Shown here: positions 41,954-50,886 of the stretch, piece after piece
How the letters are laid out: the number at the start of each line of letters is the position of its first letter
Position numbering within the stretch: position 1 is the stretch's first letter
Source: Tautonia rosea
GTDB lineage: Bacteria; Planctomycetota; Planctomycetia; Isosphaerales; Isosphaeraceae
Length of the DNA stretch: 64,000 bases
NCBI RefSeq assembly: GCF_012958305.1
Contig: NZ_JABBYO010000005.1
Span: 434,001-498,000 of the forward strand
Direction: 5' to 3'
Translations under genes and position numbers: made by a program
Notes under the pieces: generated by a model
The model's database searches: none
Told to the model about the DNA's origin: nothing
The model's input: only the letters and a program-made list of their open reading frames with translations

Positions 41954-43180
41954 TTAGCCGCCCCGGACCAGGACCTCGACGGGAACCTTCACTTCTTCGG
42001 CCTGGGGGTGATCCGTTTCCAGGAGCAGAACGCCCTTGTGAATCCCAGGCCTGGCTCCCTGGGGAATGGTCACTTGCAGGCGATACTGCCGGAACTGGTC
42101 GGACGCGTTGACCTCGGAAACCGGCTCGACGGTCCCCTCGACAATCCCTTGAAGCGCATCAGGGACACGGACGGTGAACGTCGTTCGCTCATGGTTCCGC
42201 ACGTTGAGCATGACCGTGACGGTCCGCCCTTGCTTGCGATCGACACCCGGCAGATAAAGACGTTCGGGCATGGCGGCAATCGGCCCGACAATTTGACCAC
42301 CGATGGGCAACTCGACCATTGGACGAATTGGGTGGTCGGTCATGAGCGTAATCAGGTCGGAGAATCGCCCCAGCGGCAAGCCGGGCTTCAGGGTAACCGT
42401 GACCACGTAACCGGCAGTCACCTTCGGCAGTTCCTCCTCGTGATCATGGCCGGGAGGGGGGCCACCGGGACCATGGGAGTGGCCAAGGACCGACTCGAGA
42501 CGGGCCTGGTTAAAGATTTCCAGCTCCTCGTCGGTCAGGGGTCGAACCTCGGGAACGACCACGCCGGGCCGAGAGCTGGTCGGGTTCGACTCGATCGAAA
42601 GCTCAGGATAGGTGGGCGAGAACACGATCGCAGACAAGGAACTTTCCTGGTCGCTCGGTGCCGCCGGAAAATCAAGCCGGGGCGGATCCACCACGACAGC
42701 CGGAGTGATCACCCCCTTGACCATGAAGCTTAAGGTCGGGTGATGCTCATAATCATTTGTAGCAAAACGAGCATAGGTGCTGAACTCTCCAATCTTGTCT
42801 CGCGTTTCCCAGGCAACGGCCAGGTCGACCTGTTCGCCGGGTTCGATTTCCAGAGTTTGCCCTTCCGTCAGTGACTGTTTGTCTTCTCCGTACGTGACCC
42901 CTGTGCACGTGCATGGTTTTTCGATGAAGCGCAACTGAAGCGTGCCTTCTCCTTCATTGCGAAGGGTCCAGGCACGATCTCCGCGATCCTGTTCGCTCAT
43001 CAAACCAAAATCATGTGTAGGTTCGCCGTCGAAGACCAACTGGGGAGGTGGTCCCGTCTCTTCATCGAATCGTGAGGAGGGTACGGGGCCAGCCACGTCG
43101 GCAGGCAGGTAGCTGACAGCCAGCGGGATGGCCGCCGCCGCGACAACAATCAGCACGGCCAGAATGATCCAGCGGATCAT
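41954..43180 (-). CDS. DUF1573 domain protein, membrane-anchored, with His-rich linker
   Basis: A 408-residue protein. The ATG at 43180 begins a membrane anchor or uncleaved signal (IRWIILAVLIVVAAAAIPLA). Residues ~55-145 form a DUF1573/Ig-like domain (HDFGLMSEQDRGDRAWTLRN, KPCTCTGVTYG). About 231-250 comes the histidine-rich linker GHSHGPGGPPPGHDHEEE, then further beta-sandwich domains to the end. The CTC pair and the His cluster could bind metal. It is predicted periplasmic. It precedes the tetraheme cytochrome gene by 135 bases on the same strand. Confidence 0.82.
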   Translation of the reverse strand: MIRWIILAVLIVVAAAAIPLAVSYLPADVAGPVPSSRFDEETGPPPQLVFDGEPTHDFGLMSEQDRGDRAWTLRNEGEGTLQLRFIEKPCTCTGVTYGEDKQSLTEGQTLEIEPGEQVDLAVAWETRDKIGEFSTYARFATNDYEHHPTLSFMVKGVITPAVVVDPPRLDFPAAPSDQESSLSAIVFSPTYPELSIESNPTSSRPGVVVPEVRPLTDEELEIFNQARLESVLGHSHGPGGPPPGHDHEEELPKVTAGYVVTVTLKPGLPLGRFSDLITLMTDHPIRPMVELPIGGQIVGPIAAMPERLYLPGVDRKQGRTVTVMLNVRNHERTTFTVRVPDALQGIVEGTVEPVSEVNASDQFRQYRLQVTIPQGARPGIHKGVLLLETDHPQAEEVKVPVEVLVRGG

Positions 43181-43731
43181 GATCGAGCAGCTCCGTGGCG
43201 AGATAAAGATCAAGAAGAATAAGGCGGGCGACAGCGGCCCACTCGACGATTCCGAACGGGTCTGGATTGGGGCGGACAGTTGCCAATCACACGACATGAG
43301 GTCCGAGAAAGTTCGGAGGGTGTTCATGTCGGACGATTGGTCAGGGCTGCCAATCAGGTCGGACCGGACCGAAGTAGGACCCCAGCCATTTCCCTGTTGA
43401 ATTGTAAAGGGCCGTTCGGAAGAGGGTCAAGCAGAGGGAGTCACATCCCGAAGCCCGAAAGTTTTTTCGAAAAGTCGCACGGCAATGGATTGACAGCGGT
43501 GATCGAAGGCGTTACTTCTTCAAATTGCCAACGTAGCGATCTCGCCTGCGATGGCATTTTTCGGGGAGTTTTCCCCGATTGGTCGGGAGGAACGTTGGAT
43601 CGCGTTCGCGACGTCATGATCTCTCATTTCTTCCGTCCCTGTGTCAGGGTGCATCTCGCGGCTGGCACACTCCGATTTCCCATCTCCGTTTGCGCTCGGT
43701 GGAGTGCCTGAGTCAGACCCAGGCGAACGTC
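43181..43731 (+). other. Intergenic region upstream of the third RRM gene
   Basis: 550 bases between divergent genes. TTGACA at 43490-43495 is a perfect -35-like hexamer; TACTTC 17 bases later is a poor -10. CGGGGA (43561-43566) and TCCCCG (43571-43576) form a small hairpin in the presumed leader. The GGCTGGTTG leader of the other RRM genes is absent. No gene is seen. Confidence 0.5.
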
Positions 43732-44112
43732 ATGGCGAAGCGACTCTACGTCGGGAACCTAGCCTACACGGTCAACGATGCGGACCTGCTCGCCCTGTTC
43801 GAGCAATATGGTGCGGTCCGCTCCGCGCAGGTTCTGAAAGATCGTGAAACTAACCGGAGCCGTGGCTTCGGCTTCGTTGAAATGGATAACGATGACGAGG
43901 CCGACAACGCGATTTCCGCGCTGGACGGCCAGGACCACTCCGGTCGTCGCTTGACGGTGAATGAGGCCCGGCCTCGGACGCCCGGTGGCAACGGCGGCGG
44001 TGGTGGTGGCTACGGCCGTGGTGGTGGTGGCGGCGGCTATGGCGGCGGCGGCTACGGCGGCGGTGGCGGCTACGGTGGCGGCGGTGGTGGCGGCGGCTAC
44101 GACCGCTATTGA
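43732..44112 (+). CDS. Glycine-rich RRM RNA-binding protein, copy 3
   Basis: A 126-residue protein starting at ATG (MAKRLYVGNLAYTV). It has RNP2 LYVGNL and RNP1 RGFGFVEM, then a ~45-residue tail of G-G-G-Y repeats ending G-Y-D-R-Y. The RRM is more diverged from copies 1 and 2 (QVLKDRETNRSRGFGFVEM). Before the ATG, AGGCGA is at best a weak ribosome binding site. It probably binds single-stranded RNA. It is followed by a NifU-like gene after 104 bases; a CGACCC/GGGTCG stem stands between. Confidence 0.92.
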   Translation: MAKRLYVGNLAYTVNDADLLALFEQYGAVRSAQVLKDRETNRSRGFGFVEMDNDDEADNAISALDGQDHSGRRLTVNEARPRTPGGNGGGGGGYGRGGGGGGYGGGGYGGGGGYGGGGGGGGYDRY

Positions 44113-44114
44113 GT

Positions 44115-44135
44115 CGACCCCGTACCGTTGGGTCG
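44115..44135 (+). other. Short inverted repeat after the third RRM gene
   Basis: CGACCC and GGGTCG pair with a nine-base loop two bases after the stop codon. The same arm sequences occur in the leader hairpins of the other two RRM genes. There is no T-run, so termination is uncertain. Confidence 0.35.
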
Positions 44136-44216
44136 GGTCTGTCACCCTTGTTTGTGATGATCTGACCCCGTCCAGCTACAACCTTTCGGCGCCGTGGGTT
44201 TCGCGGAGGCCCATCC

Positions 44217-44495
44217 TTGACGATGGCAAACCCTGATCCCAGTCCCTCGATCGATCCTCTCTCGGAACTGCGAGGGAGGCTCGAAGCCGTGCTGGACCGT
44301 GACGTTCGTCCTGATCTCCGGGCCGATGGTGGCGAGATTGATGTGGTCGGCATCGACCCGGATCGGATTGTTCAAATCCGGCTTTCAGGTGCCTGTCAGG
44401 GCTGTTCGTCGGCTGCGATCGTCCTGGCGATGCAAATCGAGTCGGTTGTGAAGGCGCAAATTCCCGAGATCCGGTTCCTCGAACCGGTCCCTTGA
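44217..44495 (+). CDS. NifU-like C-terminal domain protein (iron-sulfur scaffold)
   Basis: A 92-residue protein. Residues ~16-90 form the NifU C-terminal / NfuA scaffold domain: VRPDLRADGGEIDVVGI and the cluster-binding GACQGCSSAAI with C-x-x-C. It would hold a 4Fe-4S cluster and pass it to apo-proteins. TTG at 44217 has GGAGG seven bases upstream, whereas ATG 44223 has it at 13, so TTG is chosen; the difference is two residues. hemW, a 4Fe-4S radical SAM protein, follows on the same strand. Confidence 0.9.
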   Translation: MTMANPDPSPSIDPLSELRGRLEAVLDRDVRPDLRADGGEIDVVGIDPDRIVQIRLSGACQGCSSAAIVLAMQIESVVKAQIPEIRFLEPVP

Positions 44496-44646
44496 GCGCT
44501 TCTCGTGCCCTTGATGATTGGTGCCGTTCCCAACGGATGAGCCCTTGTCGTCCGGAGTCGAGCATGCGATTCCAGGACGCAATGCCTCGAATCGTTCGTA
44601 TTTTGATCCCTGGATCTCTGACGATCTGATCCGGTGCTCATCCGTC

Positions 44647-45831
44647 ATGACCTTAGGTTCACAGAAAGCTCCGTCCGTCCAATCGAAGGGCGAGCCTCCC
44701 TGGCTCCGTCCGCGTTCGCTGTACGTCCACGTCCCGTTCTGTGCTCACAAGTGCGGATACTGTGACTTCGCATCACTCGCCGGGGTTGATGACCTGGCCG
44801 ACCGTTACCTCGATGCGCTCGCTCAGGAGATGCGACGAGGGCTCAACGACCGGCCCAGCGTCGATACTATTTTCATCGGGGGAGGGACGCCAACCCGCCT
44901 TGATGCCCGGCAGTTGGAGCGGTTGTTGGCCCTCATTCAAGACCTGGTGGAATTGACCCCTAGTGGCGAGTGGACCGTGGAGGCCAACCCGGGAACCCTC
45001 GACGCGCAGAAGGTCCGGGTCCTGGCTGAAGGTGGGGTCAACCGAGTCAGCCTGGGAGCCCAGTCATTTCAACCGAGTTCGCTGAAGGCACTGGAGCGCA
45101 ATCACCATCCGGAAGACGTTCCCCGAGCGGTCGAACTCATCCACCCCTGGTTCCAGCGTTGGTCGCTCGACTTGATCTTCGGAGCGCCGGGTTCCTCGCT
45201 TGGCCAGTGGAGCGATGACCTGGAACGGGCGATCGCCCTAGGCCCGTCGCATCTTTCCTGTTACGGTCTCGTTTACGAGAAAGGAACGTCGCTCTGGAAG
45301 CAGTGGAATGCTGGGGAAGTCCTGGCTGTGGCCGAGGAGGTTGAGCACGACATGTACGCCCTGACAATCGACCGGCTGTCGGATGCAGGGCTTCGTCACT
45401 ATGAGATCTCCAACTTTGCCCGTCCAGGGCACGAGTCTCAGCACAACCTTGTCTACTGGGCCAACGACGCCTATTACGGCTTCGGGTTAGGGGCGACGAG
45501 GTACGTGGATGGGGTCCGATCGTCAAATACGAGGGATTTGCTCGCCTACCTTCGCCGGATCGAGAGCGGCCAGGAGGCCACGGGGCCAACTGAGCGACTC
45601 GGCTCGGAAGAACGTGCCAGGGAAACGGCCGTTCTGATGCTCCGAAGGCTCGAACTGGGGATTGATCGGCAGGATTTCCGACGGCGTTGCGGCCTCGACC
45701 TCGATGTCCTCTGTGGCGAATCACTCTCCCGCTCGGTCGCCCGAGGGTGGTTGATAGACGACGGCCGTCGGCTGAAACTCTCCAGAAGCGGTCTGTTCCT
45801 AGCAGATACAGTCATGAGCGATCTGCTCTGA
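44647..45831 (+). CDS. hemW: HemW-type radical SAM protein
   Basis: A 394-residue radical SAM enzyme of the HemN-like HemW group. The cluster motif C-x-x-x-C-x-x-C is CAHKCGYC at 32-39. IFIGGGTPTRL, EANPGTLD, VSLGAQSFQ and YEISNFARPGHESQHNLVYW are characteristic. The ATG at 44647 is chosen because the open frame upstream encodes no family sequence. HemW is a heme chaperone; it lacks the coproporphyrinogen oxidase activity of true HemN. The NifU-like scaffold just upstream may supply clusters, an inference from adjacency. Confidence 0.93.
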   Translation: MTLGSQKAPSVQSKGEPPWLRPRSLYVHVPFCAHKCGYCDFASLAGVDDLADRYLDALAQEMRRGLNDRPSVDTIFIGGGTPTRLDARQLERLLALIQDLVELTPSGEWTVEANPGTLDAQKVRVLAEGGVNRVSLGAQSFQPSSLKALERNHHPEDVPRAVELIHPWFQRWSLDLIFGAPGSSLGQWSDDLERAIALGPSHLSCYGLVYEKGTSLWKQWNAGEVLAVAEEVEHDMYALTIDRLSDAGLRHYEISNFARPGHESQHNLVYWANDAYYGFGLGATRYVDGVRSSNTRDLLAYLRRIESGQEATGPTERLGSEERARETAVLMLRRLELGIDRQDFRRRCGLDLDVLCGESLSRSVARGWLIDDGRRLKLSRSGLFLADTVMSDLL

Positions 45832-45888
45832 TCGAATCAGATCAGGAGGATCAGGATCTCGCGACTGTCCCAAGGAGGGGACTTCCCG

Positions 45889-46329
45889 ATGGCTCGGATT
45901 GTCGTCGTGTCTGCCCTGCTTGTGTGGCTTTCCGGATGTGCCATGACGGGGCACCGGGAACCACTGGATGGTCGAGTGATCCCCTGCCCTTGCGAAGTCT
46001 CGGAACTTGCCGTGATCGCGGCGGAGCATCCTCAGGCGATCATCTCGCGAGACTCCGATCTGGCGACTGCTAAGTACCACCCTGGCGCCTTTGTGACGTA
46101 TCGCGTGTTCGATCCGAGCACCGATGCGATCGCCGGGAATCAGTGTTCCTTTGATCGCAACGGCCGACTAATCGCGGCAGGCCCCGCCGCCGGGACGCCA
46201 GACTTCATTTCTCCCGAGCGGAGCGTTCTGGGACACTTTGTCGTCGATGTGCTTCCGTTCCATCGGTTCGGGTGGATGGAGTATCATCGAAGAGGCTGGG
46301 CGCCGGTATCGAGGGTGTCCTGCGATTGA
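45889..46329 (+). CDS. Small predicted lipoprotein, unknown function
   Basis: A 146-residue protein with AAGGAGGGG just upstream of the ATG. The signal sequence MARIVVVSALLVWLSGCAM ends in a good lipobox (L-S-G-C, Cys17), so it should be lipidated and anchored outside the cytoplasm. The rest contains a C-P-C pair (RVIPCPCEV) and a few aromatic residues near FHRFGWMEYHRRGW. I know no family. It stands 57 bases after hemW on the same strand. Confidence 0.75.
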   Translation: MARIVVVSALLVWLSGCAMTGHREPLDGRVIPCPCEVSELAVIAAEHPQAIISRDSDLATAKYHPGAFVTYRVFDPSTDAIAGNQCSFDRNGRLIAAGPAAGTPDFISPERSVLGHFVVDVLPFHRFGWMEYHRRGWAPVSRVSCD

Positions 46330-46424
46330 ATGGCCTCGGCCTGGTCGGCATCGTGCAACGGCTGGCTCGGTCAGGCGAACCGCGATGACGGCCCCGGGCT
46401 TCGCACCTTTCGAGACGTCTTTCG

Positions 46425-47681
46425 ATGCTCACCGGCAACCTTGTCCGCGTCCGGGTCTCCAAGAATCGGGTCATCCCGCAGTATCTGGACCGCGACAACA
46501 GCTACTGGCTGGAGGTGGCCGAGAGTCTCCTGCTCATTTTTCGCGAAGGGGTCGGGATGACCCGGGGCGAGATCGCCTCGGAGATCGAGGCGGTGATCGG
46601 CAAGGGAATGGCGTCGCTCGTTCACCAGGGGTTAGCAAAGGTCCTGGAAGATCGTGCCGAGTTTGAAGTGGTGGCTGATGTGCCGCCCGACCTGCTCCGC
46701 GAAAAGGTCTTCACCGCAGCGGCCGAGCAACGCAAGCAGCTTGCTCACTCGTCGAAACCAGGTCTCCGCGACCCGTTTCGACGCGACGAGGTGCTGGACC
46801 TCGTGAGTCGTGAGATGGGGATTTCCACCGATCAGGTTGTCGCGGGGATGTTCGCCGACCTGAAGGATGAGAACCGGCTCTTGACGTTTGGCGACCTCTC
46901 GGCGATCGCTCTGATCGATCGCTACAACGTCGCGCTGGCTCAGGCGGTCTTGCTGCGATCAGTTCACCTCGAAGCCAATGTACGAGGCGAGAAACCGGCT
47001 CGATATCGCCAATTGTTCCGATTCTTGAAATTTCATCGGTTGCTCTATCAGGTCAAGGGGTCGATGACGGGGGGGTATACGTTCTACCTGGACGGCCCCC
47101 TGAGCCTGTTCATGGCGACGAACCGCTACGGCTTGCAGATGGCCCTGTTTCTGCCTGCCTTGTTGCGTTGTGCGGATTTCCGGGTCGATGCCGAGCTGCG
47201 CTGGGGACCGAAGCGCCAGCCAAGGACGTTTCACCTGGAGGCATCGGACGGGCTCGTATCGCATTACCAGGAGAGCGGCGAGTACATCCCGAGCGAGATC
47301 AAGGCGTTTCTGGACCGCTTTCGCCAGGTCGCCCCCGACTGGGAGGTGACCGAAACGACTGAGCTGATTGATCTGGGACGCGAAGGCGTGTGGGTTCCTG
47401 ACTACAAATTCGTCCATCTTCCAACGGGAACGGACGTGATCGTCGAGATTCTGGGGTTCTGGAAACGATCGGCGCTGGACCGGCTGCTCAGGGTATTGCC
47501 GCATCATGGACCACCGCGCTACCTGCTGGCGATCTCTGACTCGATGAAGGTGGACGAAGGGGCGGCCAAGGACCTTGAGGGGCCAGTCCTGCGGTTCAAG
47601 GAAATCCCGAACGCCCGTGAGATGCTTGCATTACTCAAGGGGTTTCTTCCAGGGACGCAGCCTCGTTCGCTGATTGATTGA
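46425..47681 (+). CDS. DUF790 family protein (Bax1-like nuclease)
   Basis: A 418-residue protein beginning MLTGNLVRVRVSKNRVIPQY. This N-terminus and the stretches YWLEVAESLLLIFREGVGMT, LVSREMGISTDQVVAGMFAD and EKPARYRQLFRFLKFHRLLY fit DUF790. The archaeal member Bax1 binds the XPB helicase and has nuclease activity. A restriction-endonuclease-like end (VPDYKFVHLPTGTDVIVEI, then LGFWKR) carries D-x(n)-E-x-K-like residues. It probably acts on DNA in the cytoplasm. No XPB gene lies in the window. The phosphoesterase follows 11 bases later. Confidence 0.8.
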   Translation: MLTGNLVRVRVSKNRVIPQYLDRDNSYWLEVAESLLLIFREGVGMTRGEIASEIEAVIGKGMASLVHQGLAKVLEDRAEFEVVADVPPDLLREKVFTAAAEQRKQLAHSSKPGLRDPFRRDEVLDLVSREMGISTDQVVAGMFADLKDENRLLTFGDLSAIALIDRYNVALAQAVLLRSVHLEANVRGEKPARYRQLFRFLKFHRLLYQVKGSMTGGYTFYLDGPLSLFMATNRYGLQMALFLPALLRCADFRVDAELRWGPKRQPRTFHLEASDGLVSHYQESGEYIPSEIKAFLDRFRQVAPDWEVTETTELIDLGREGVWVPDYKFVHLPTGTDVIVEILGFWKRSALDRLLRVLPHHGPPRYLLAISDSMKVDEGAAKDLEGPVLRFKEIPNAREMLALLKGFLPGTQPRSLID

Positions 47682-47691
47682 AGGGATCGGG

Positions 47692-48537
47692 ATGAAACTG
47701 GCCTGGGCGACGGACATCCACCTGAATTTCGTGTCTGAGGAGGAGACCGCTCGGTTTTGCGAGACCGTCGCGCGGACCGGAGCCGATCGACTTCTGATTA
47801 CCGGAGACATCGCCGAGTCGCTCGATCTCGGGCCGTTCCTCGGGTTCATGGCCGACCGGCTTGGCAGGCCGATTGACTTCGTGCTCGGGAACCACGACTT
47901 CTACGGAGGGCGCATTTCGGAGGTCCGGGCGGCGATGGCCGAAACAACACGGACGATCCCAACCCTGAACTGGCTGCCGGAATCGGGGGTGATCAACCTC
48001 GGATCTGGCGTGGCGCTGATCGGTCACGATGGCTGGGGAGACGGTCGACTGGGAAACTTCGCCGGCTCGACCATCCGCTTGAACGATTATCGGCTCATTG
48101 GAGAGCTGGCCGGGCTCGATCAGGCAAGGCTCGGGCAAACCCTCGGTCTCCTGGGAGATGAGGCAGCCGCCCACATCCGACGCACCTTGCCCAAAGCCCT
48201 CAAACAGTACGAGATGATCCTGGTTGCCACACACGTTCCACCGTTCCGGGAGGCATGTGTCTTCAAGGGAAGGATCGCCAACGACGAATGGATACCGCAC
48301 TTTAGCTGTGCGGCCGTTGGGAAGGTCCTGGCAGAGATCATGGCTGATCATCCCGATCAGCGCGTGCTGGTTCTCTGTGGGCATGTGCATTCGAGCGGGA
48401 TGGCCACGATCCGCCCCAATCTGGTCGTGCTCACCGGATCGGCCGAATATCGGCGCCCGGACGTCTTTCGCGTGTTCAACGTGCCCGACGACCTGAACTT
48501 CGTGTTCCGGGAAGCAGGAGACCCGCCTTCCGGTTGA
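47692..48537 (+). CDS. Calcineurin-like metallophosphoesterase
   Basis: A 281-residue protein. The ATG at 47692 follows AGGGATCGGG and gives MKLAWATDIHLNF, where D-x-H is the first metal motif. LLITGDIAES, VLGNHDFYGG, a His in VATHVPP and LCGHVHSSG complete the set for a two-metal phosphoesterase. It is cytoplasmic, with unknown substrate. It starts 11 bases after the DUF790 gene, so the two are probably one operon; this makes a nucleic-acid-related phosphoesterase (SbcD/Mre11-like role) conceivable, which is inference only. Confidence 0.9.
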   Translation: MKLAWATDIHLNFVSEEETARFCETVARTGADRLLITGDIAESLDLGPFLGFMADRLGRPIDFVLGNHDFYGGRISEVRAAMAETTRTIPTLNWLPESGVINLGSGVALIGHDGWGDGRLGNFAGSTIRLNDYRLIGELAGLDQARLGQTLGLLGDEAAAHIRRTLPKALKQYEMILVATHVPPFREACVFKGRIANDEWIPHFSCAAVGKVLAEIMADHPDQRVLVLCGHVHSSGMATIRPNLVVLTGSAEYRRPDVFRVFNVPDDLNFVFREAGDPPSG

Positions 48538-48758
48538 GGAAATTCTTCAGAGCACCACGCGTTTGGAGGGAACAGACTGGATGCAAGGAGCCGTGGAGTC
48601 ATTTCCCCAAGAATTTGGTGTCGATGGTTGACAGGCGAGGACAATAAAGGTTAAACATCTAAGATGAGACTCCCGGCGCGGTTCGAGGAGAACCTGCTGG
48701 GGACATGGGCCGAACGGTTCCACGGGCACGGCTCGCCAGAAGAAAGGACCGATTCCTG

Positions 48759-50117
48759 ATGCTGACGATCTTCGGGCGGAAATCGGGCGGCTACTGTGAC
48801 GGAGTCAGCCGTCGAGGATTCCTGAAAATTGGAGGGCTGGCCTTTGGGTCGAGCCTCATCACCTTGCCGGAGATTCTCCGTGCCGAGGAAGCCGGGCGGT
48901 TGGCGGGCAAGCCGTCGAAGCGACACAAGGCGGTCATCAATATCTTCCTGGCGGGTGGTCCTCCGCACCAGGACATGTGGGATCTGAAGCCCGAGGCTCC
49001 CGAAGAGATCCGAGGTGAATTCAAGCCGATTGAAACCAATGTTCCCGGCATTTTCGTCGGCGAGTCATTCCCGAAGCTCGCGGGAATGATGGATCGAGCG
49101 GCTCTGATCCGGTCGGTCGTCGGTGCGACCGGGCGTCATGACCTGTACCAGTGCAATGCCGGCTATAAATTCGATGACCAGCAGGCCATTGGCGGCTGGC
49201 CGAGCATCGGCTCCTTTGTCAGCAAGATGCACGGTCCGGTCGATCCGGCAGTGCCCCCGTTCGTCGGTCTGGCCGAAACGACTCGGCACGTCCCCTGGAG
49301 TGACGCCGGTGAGGCTGGGTTCCTCGGACCGGCCTACGCTCCGTTCAAGCCCGACGGCTCGGCCTTGCAAAACATGACGCTCAACGGCATCACCTCCGAG
49401 CGGCTGGCCGATCGTCGCAGCCTGCTCCGCAGTTTCGATCAACTGCGTCGCGATGTCGATGCGACCGGTGCGCTCGAAGGGGTTGATTCGGCGACCTCGC
49501 TCGCCTTCGACGTGCTAAGCTCCAGCAAGCTGGTCGATGCACTCGACCTGACTAAAGAAGACCCCCGCGTCCGGGACAAGTACGGCGACGGCAAGCCGTA
49601 CAAGTATCAGTACGATGGCGCGCCGACCTGCAACGACCAGTTGCTGATGGCTCGTCGCCTCGTTGAGGCGGGGGTGCGCTGCGTGACCCTCAGCTACGGC
49701 CGATGGGACAGCCACGGGGCAAACTTCGACCTTGTTCGAGACCACGGCGCGAAGCTCGACCAGTGCCTCTCGGCGCTGGTCGAGGATCTGGAAGTGCGCG
49801 GGATGCTCGACGACACGGTGGTCATTGCCTGGGGCGAATTCGGCCGCACGCCGAAGATCAATGCGCAGGCTGGCCGGGACCACTGGCCGCAGGTCGGAGC
49901 TGCCTGGATCGCGGGCGGTGGGCTGAAGACCGGGCAGGTCATCGGTGCGACCAACCGGCTGGGTGAGCAGGCGGTCGAACGGCCTGTCCACTTCAAGGAA
50001 GTGCTCGCAACGCTGTACCACTGCCTTGGTATCGACGTGGATCGCGATACGGTGATCGACCCAGCGGGTCGGCCTCAGTATCCTGTCGATATGCCTGCCA
50101 TCCGAGAGCTGATTTGA
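48759..50117 (+). CDS. DUF1501 protein with Tat signal
   Basis: A 452-residue protein. The ATG at 48759 precedes a twin-arginine signal, [18 protein letters not shown]. The DUF1501 (sulfatase/alkaline-phosphatase-like) fold follows with [36 protein letters not shown] and, later, [22 protein letters not shown]. The H-D-x-x and G-R-D-H-W residues may bind metal. Function is unknown; such proteins abound in planctomycetes, usually paired with DUF1549/DUF1553 proteins, but no partner is adjacent here. A strong terminator follows. Confidence 0.9.
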   Translation: MLTIFGRKSGGYCDGVSRRGFLKIGGLAFGSSLITLPEILRAEEAGRLAGKPSKRHKAVINIFLAGGPPHQDMWDLKPEAPEEIRGEFKPIETNVPGIFVGESFPKLAGMMDRAALIRSVVGATGRHDLYQCNAGYKFDDQQAIGGWPSIGSFVSKMHGPVDPAVPPFVGLAETTRHVPWSDAGEAGFLGPAYAPFKPDGSALQNMTLNGITSERLADRRSLLRSFDQLRRDVDATGALEGVDSATSLAFDVLSSSKLVDALDLTKEDPRVRDKYGDGKPYKYQYDGAPTCNDQLLMARRLVEAGVRCVTLSYGRWDSHGANFDLVRDHGAKLDQCLSALVEDLEVRGMLDDTVVIAWGEFGRTPKINAQAGRDHWPQVGAAWIAGGGLKTGQVIGATNRLGEQAVERPVHFKEVLATLYHCLGIDVDRDTVIDPAGRPQYPVDMPAIRELI

Positions 50118-50164
50118 GCACGCTCTGAAAGCTCTGCTCAGCGAATAACCTCCGATCACACGAG

Positions 50165-50206
50165 ACGAGTCGGCGAGCCCCTGGGGCTGCCGACTCGTTT
50201 TTTTTT
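50165..50206 (+). terminator. Intrinsic terminator
   Basis: ACGAGTCGGC pairs with GCCGACTCGT, with inner GCCCC/GGGGC adding to the stem, and nine T follow. It stands 48 bases after the DUF1501 stop and is the best-formed terminator in the window. Confidence 0.93.
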
Positions 50207-50316
50207 CGAGTGTGAGGCGTTACCTGGCACCCCAGACGGCAATCATCACAGGAACAAGGAGACATGGCGTAAGCGGAGCACCAGACTGATCGTTCGCAAA
50301 ATCCGGAGCCAGAGAG

Positions 50317-50715
50317 ATGGAACCTCTCCGATCGCCTCGCAACCGCAAAGAATGGATCGATGAGATCAACTCCGTTCCCGTGACCACAAACGAGCGACTG
50401 GGACCGATTCTGTCGGGGCTGGGACTGGTCGGGTGGGTGCTGGTTGGCCTGATCTTGAGACTCATCTGGTCGAGTTATGATCAGGCAACGGACATTCTGC
50501 TCCTTCAACTCGTGACGAGCAGTCTTGCCTCGGTCCTGGTGCTGTTTGCAGGGGGAGCCGCGAGCGTGACCCTTTCGCTGGTTGGTGGGCTGATCTGTGG
50601 GACTCAACTCTTCGTCCGACACGTTGTGGACCACTGGACAATTATCGGCGTGGTTACGTCGATGATCGGTCTTTCGCCGATCGTGATTCTCGGGCTCAAG
50701 CTTCTCGGCGGGTGA
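50317..50715 (+). CDS. Small hypothetical membrane protein
   Basis: A 132-residue protein with three or four hydrophobic helices (GPILSGLGLVGWVLVGLILR, LLQLVTSSLASVLVLFAG, VTLSLVGGLICGTQLF, IIGVVTSMIGLSPIVILGL) after a charged N-terminus, MEPLRSPRNRKEWID. GGAGCCAGAGAG precedes the ATG. No family is recognised. It lies behind the terminator of the DUF1501 gene and 171 bases ahead of the NHL-type protein gene, so it may begin a new transcript. Confidence 0.7.
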   Translation: MEPLRSPRNRKEWIDEINSVPVTTNERLGPILSGLGLVGWVLVGLILRLIWSSYDQATDILLLQLVTSSLASVLVLFAGGAASVTLSLVGGLICGTQLFVRHVVDHWTIIGVVTSMIGLSPIVILGLKLLGG

Positions 50716-50886
50716 TTGGCGGCAAACGAAACGGCCTGCACCGCTGGGATCATCTCCCGGACCAATGGCCTGGTGATGCGGGCAGACCCTCCCGCAAGGC
50801 AAACGCGTCGGTTAGGATCGGACCGTCCGAGGCGGTTTCTGTTCGCAGCAACAGCGATGATCACCCAAGCCAGGGAGCTTTCGACA

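Noticed and set aside
37781-42733. A 1650-codon open frame on the plus strand
   Set aside because: It runs antisense to recN, the esterase, the tRNA-binding protein, the Mpo1-like protein, the cytochrome and the DUF1573 gene, all with clear motifs. The lack of stops follows from GC-rich codon use.
48538-48758. A gene between the phosphoesterase and the DUF1501 gene
   Set aside because: The gap is only 220 bases and its open frames run into neighbours without a start signal; it most likely holds the DUF1501 promoter.
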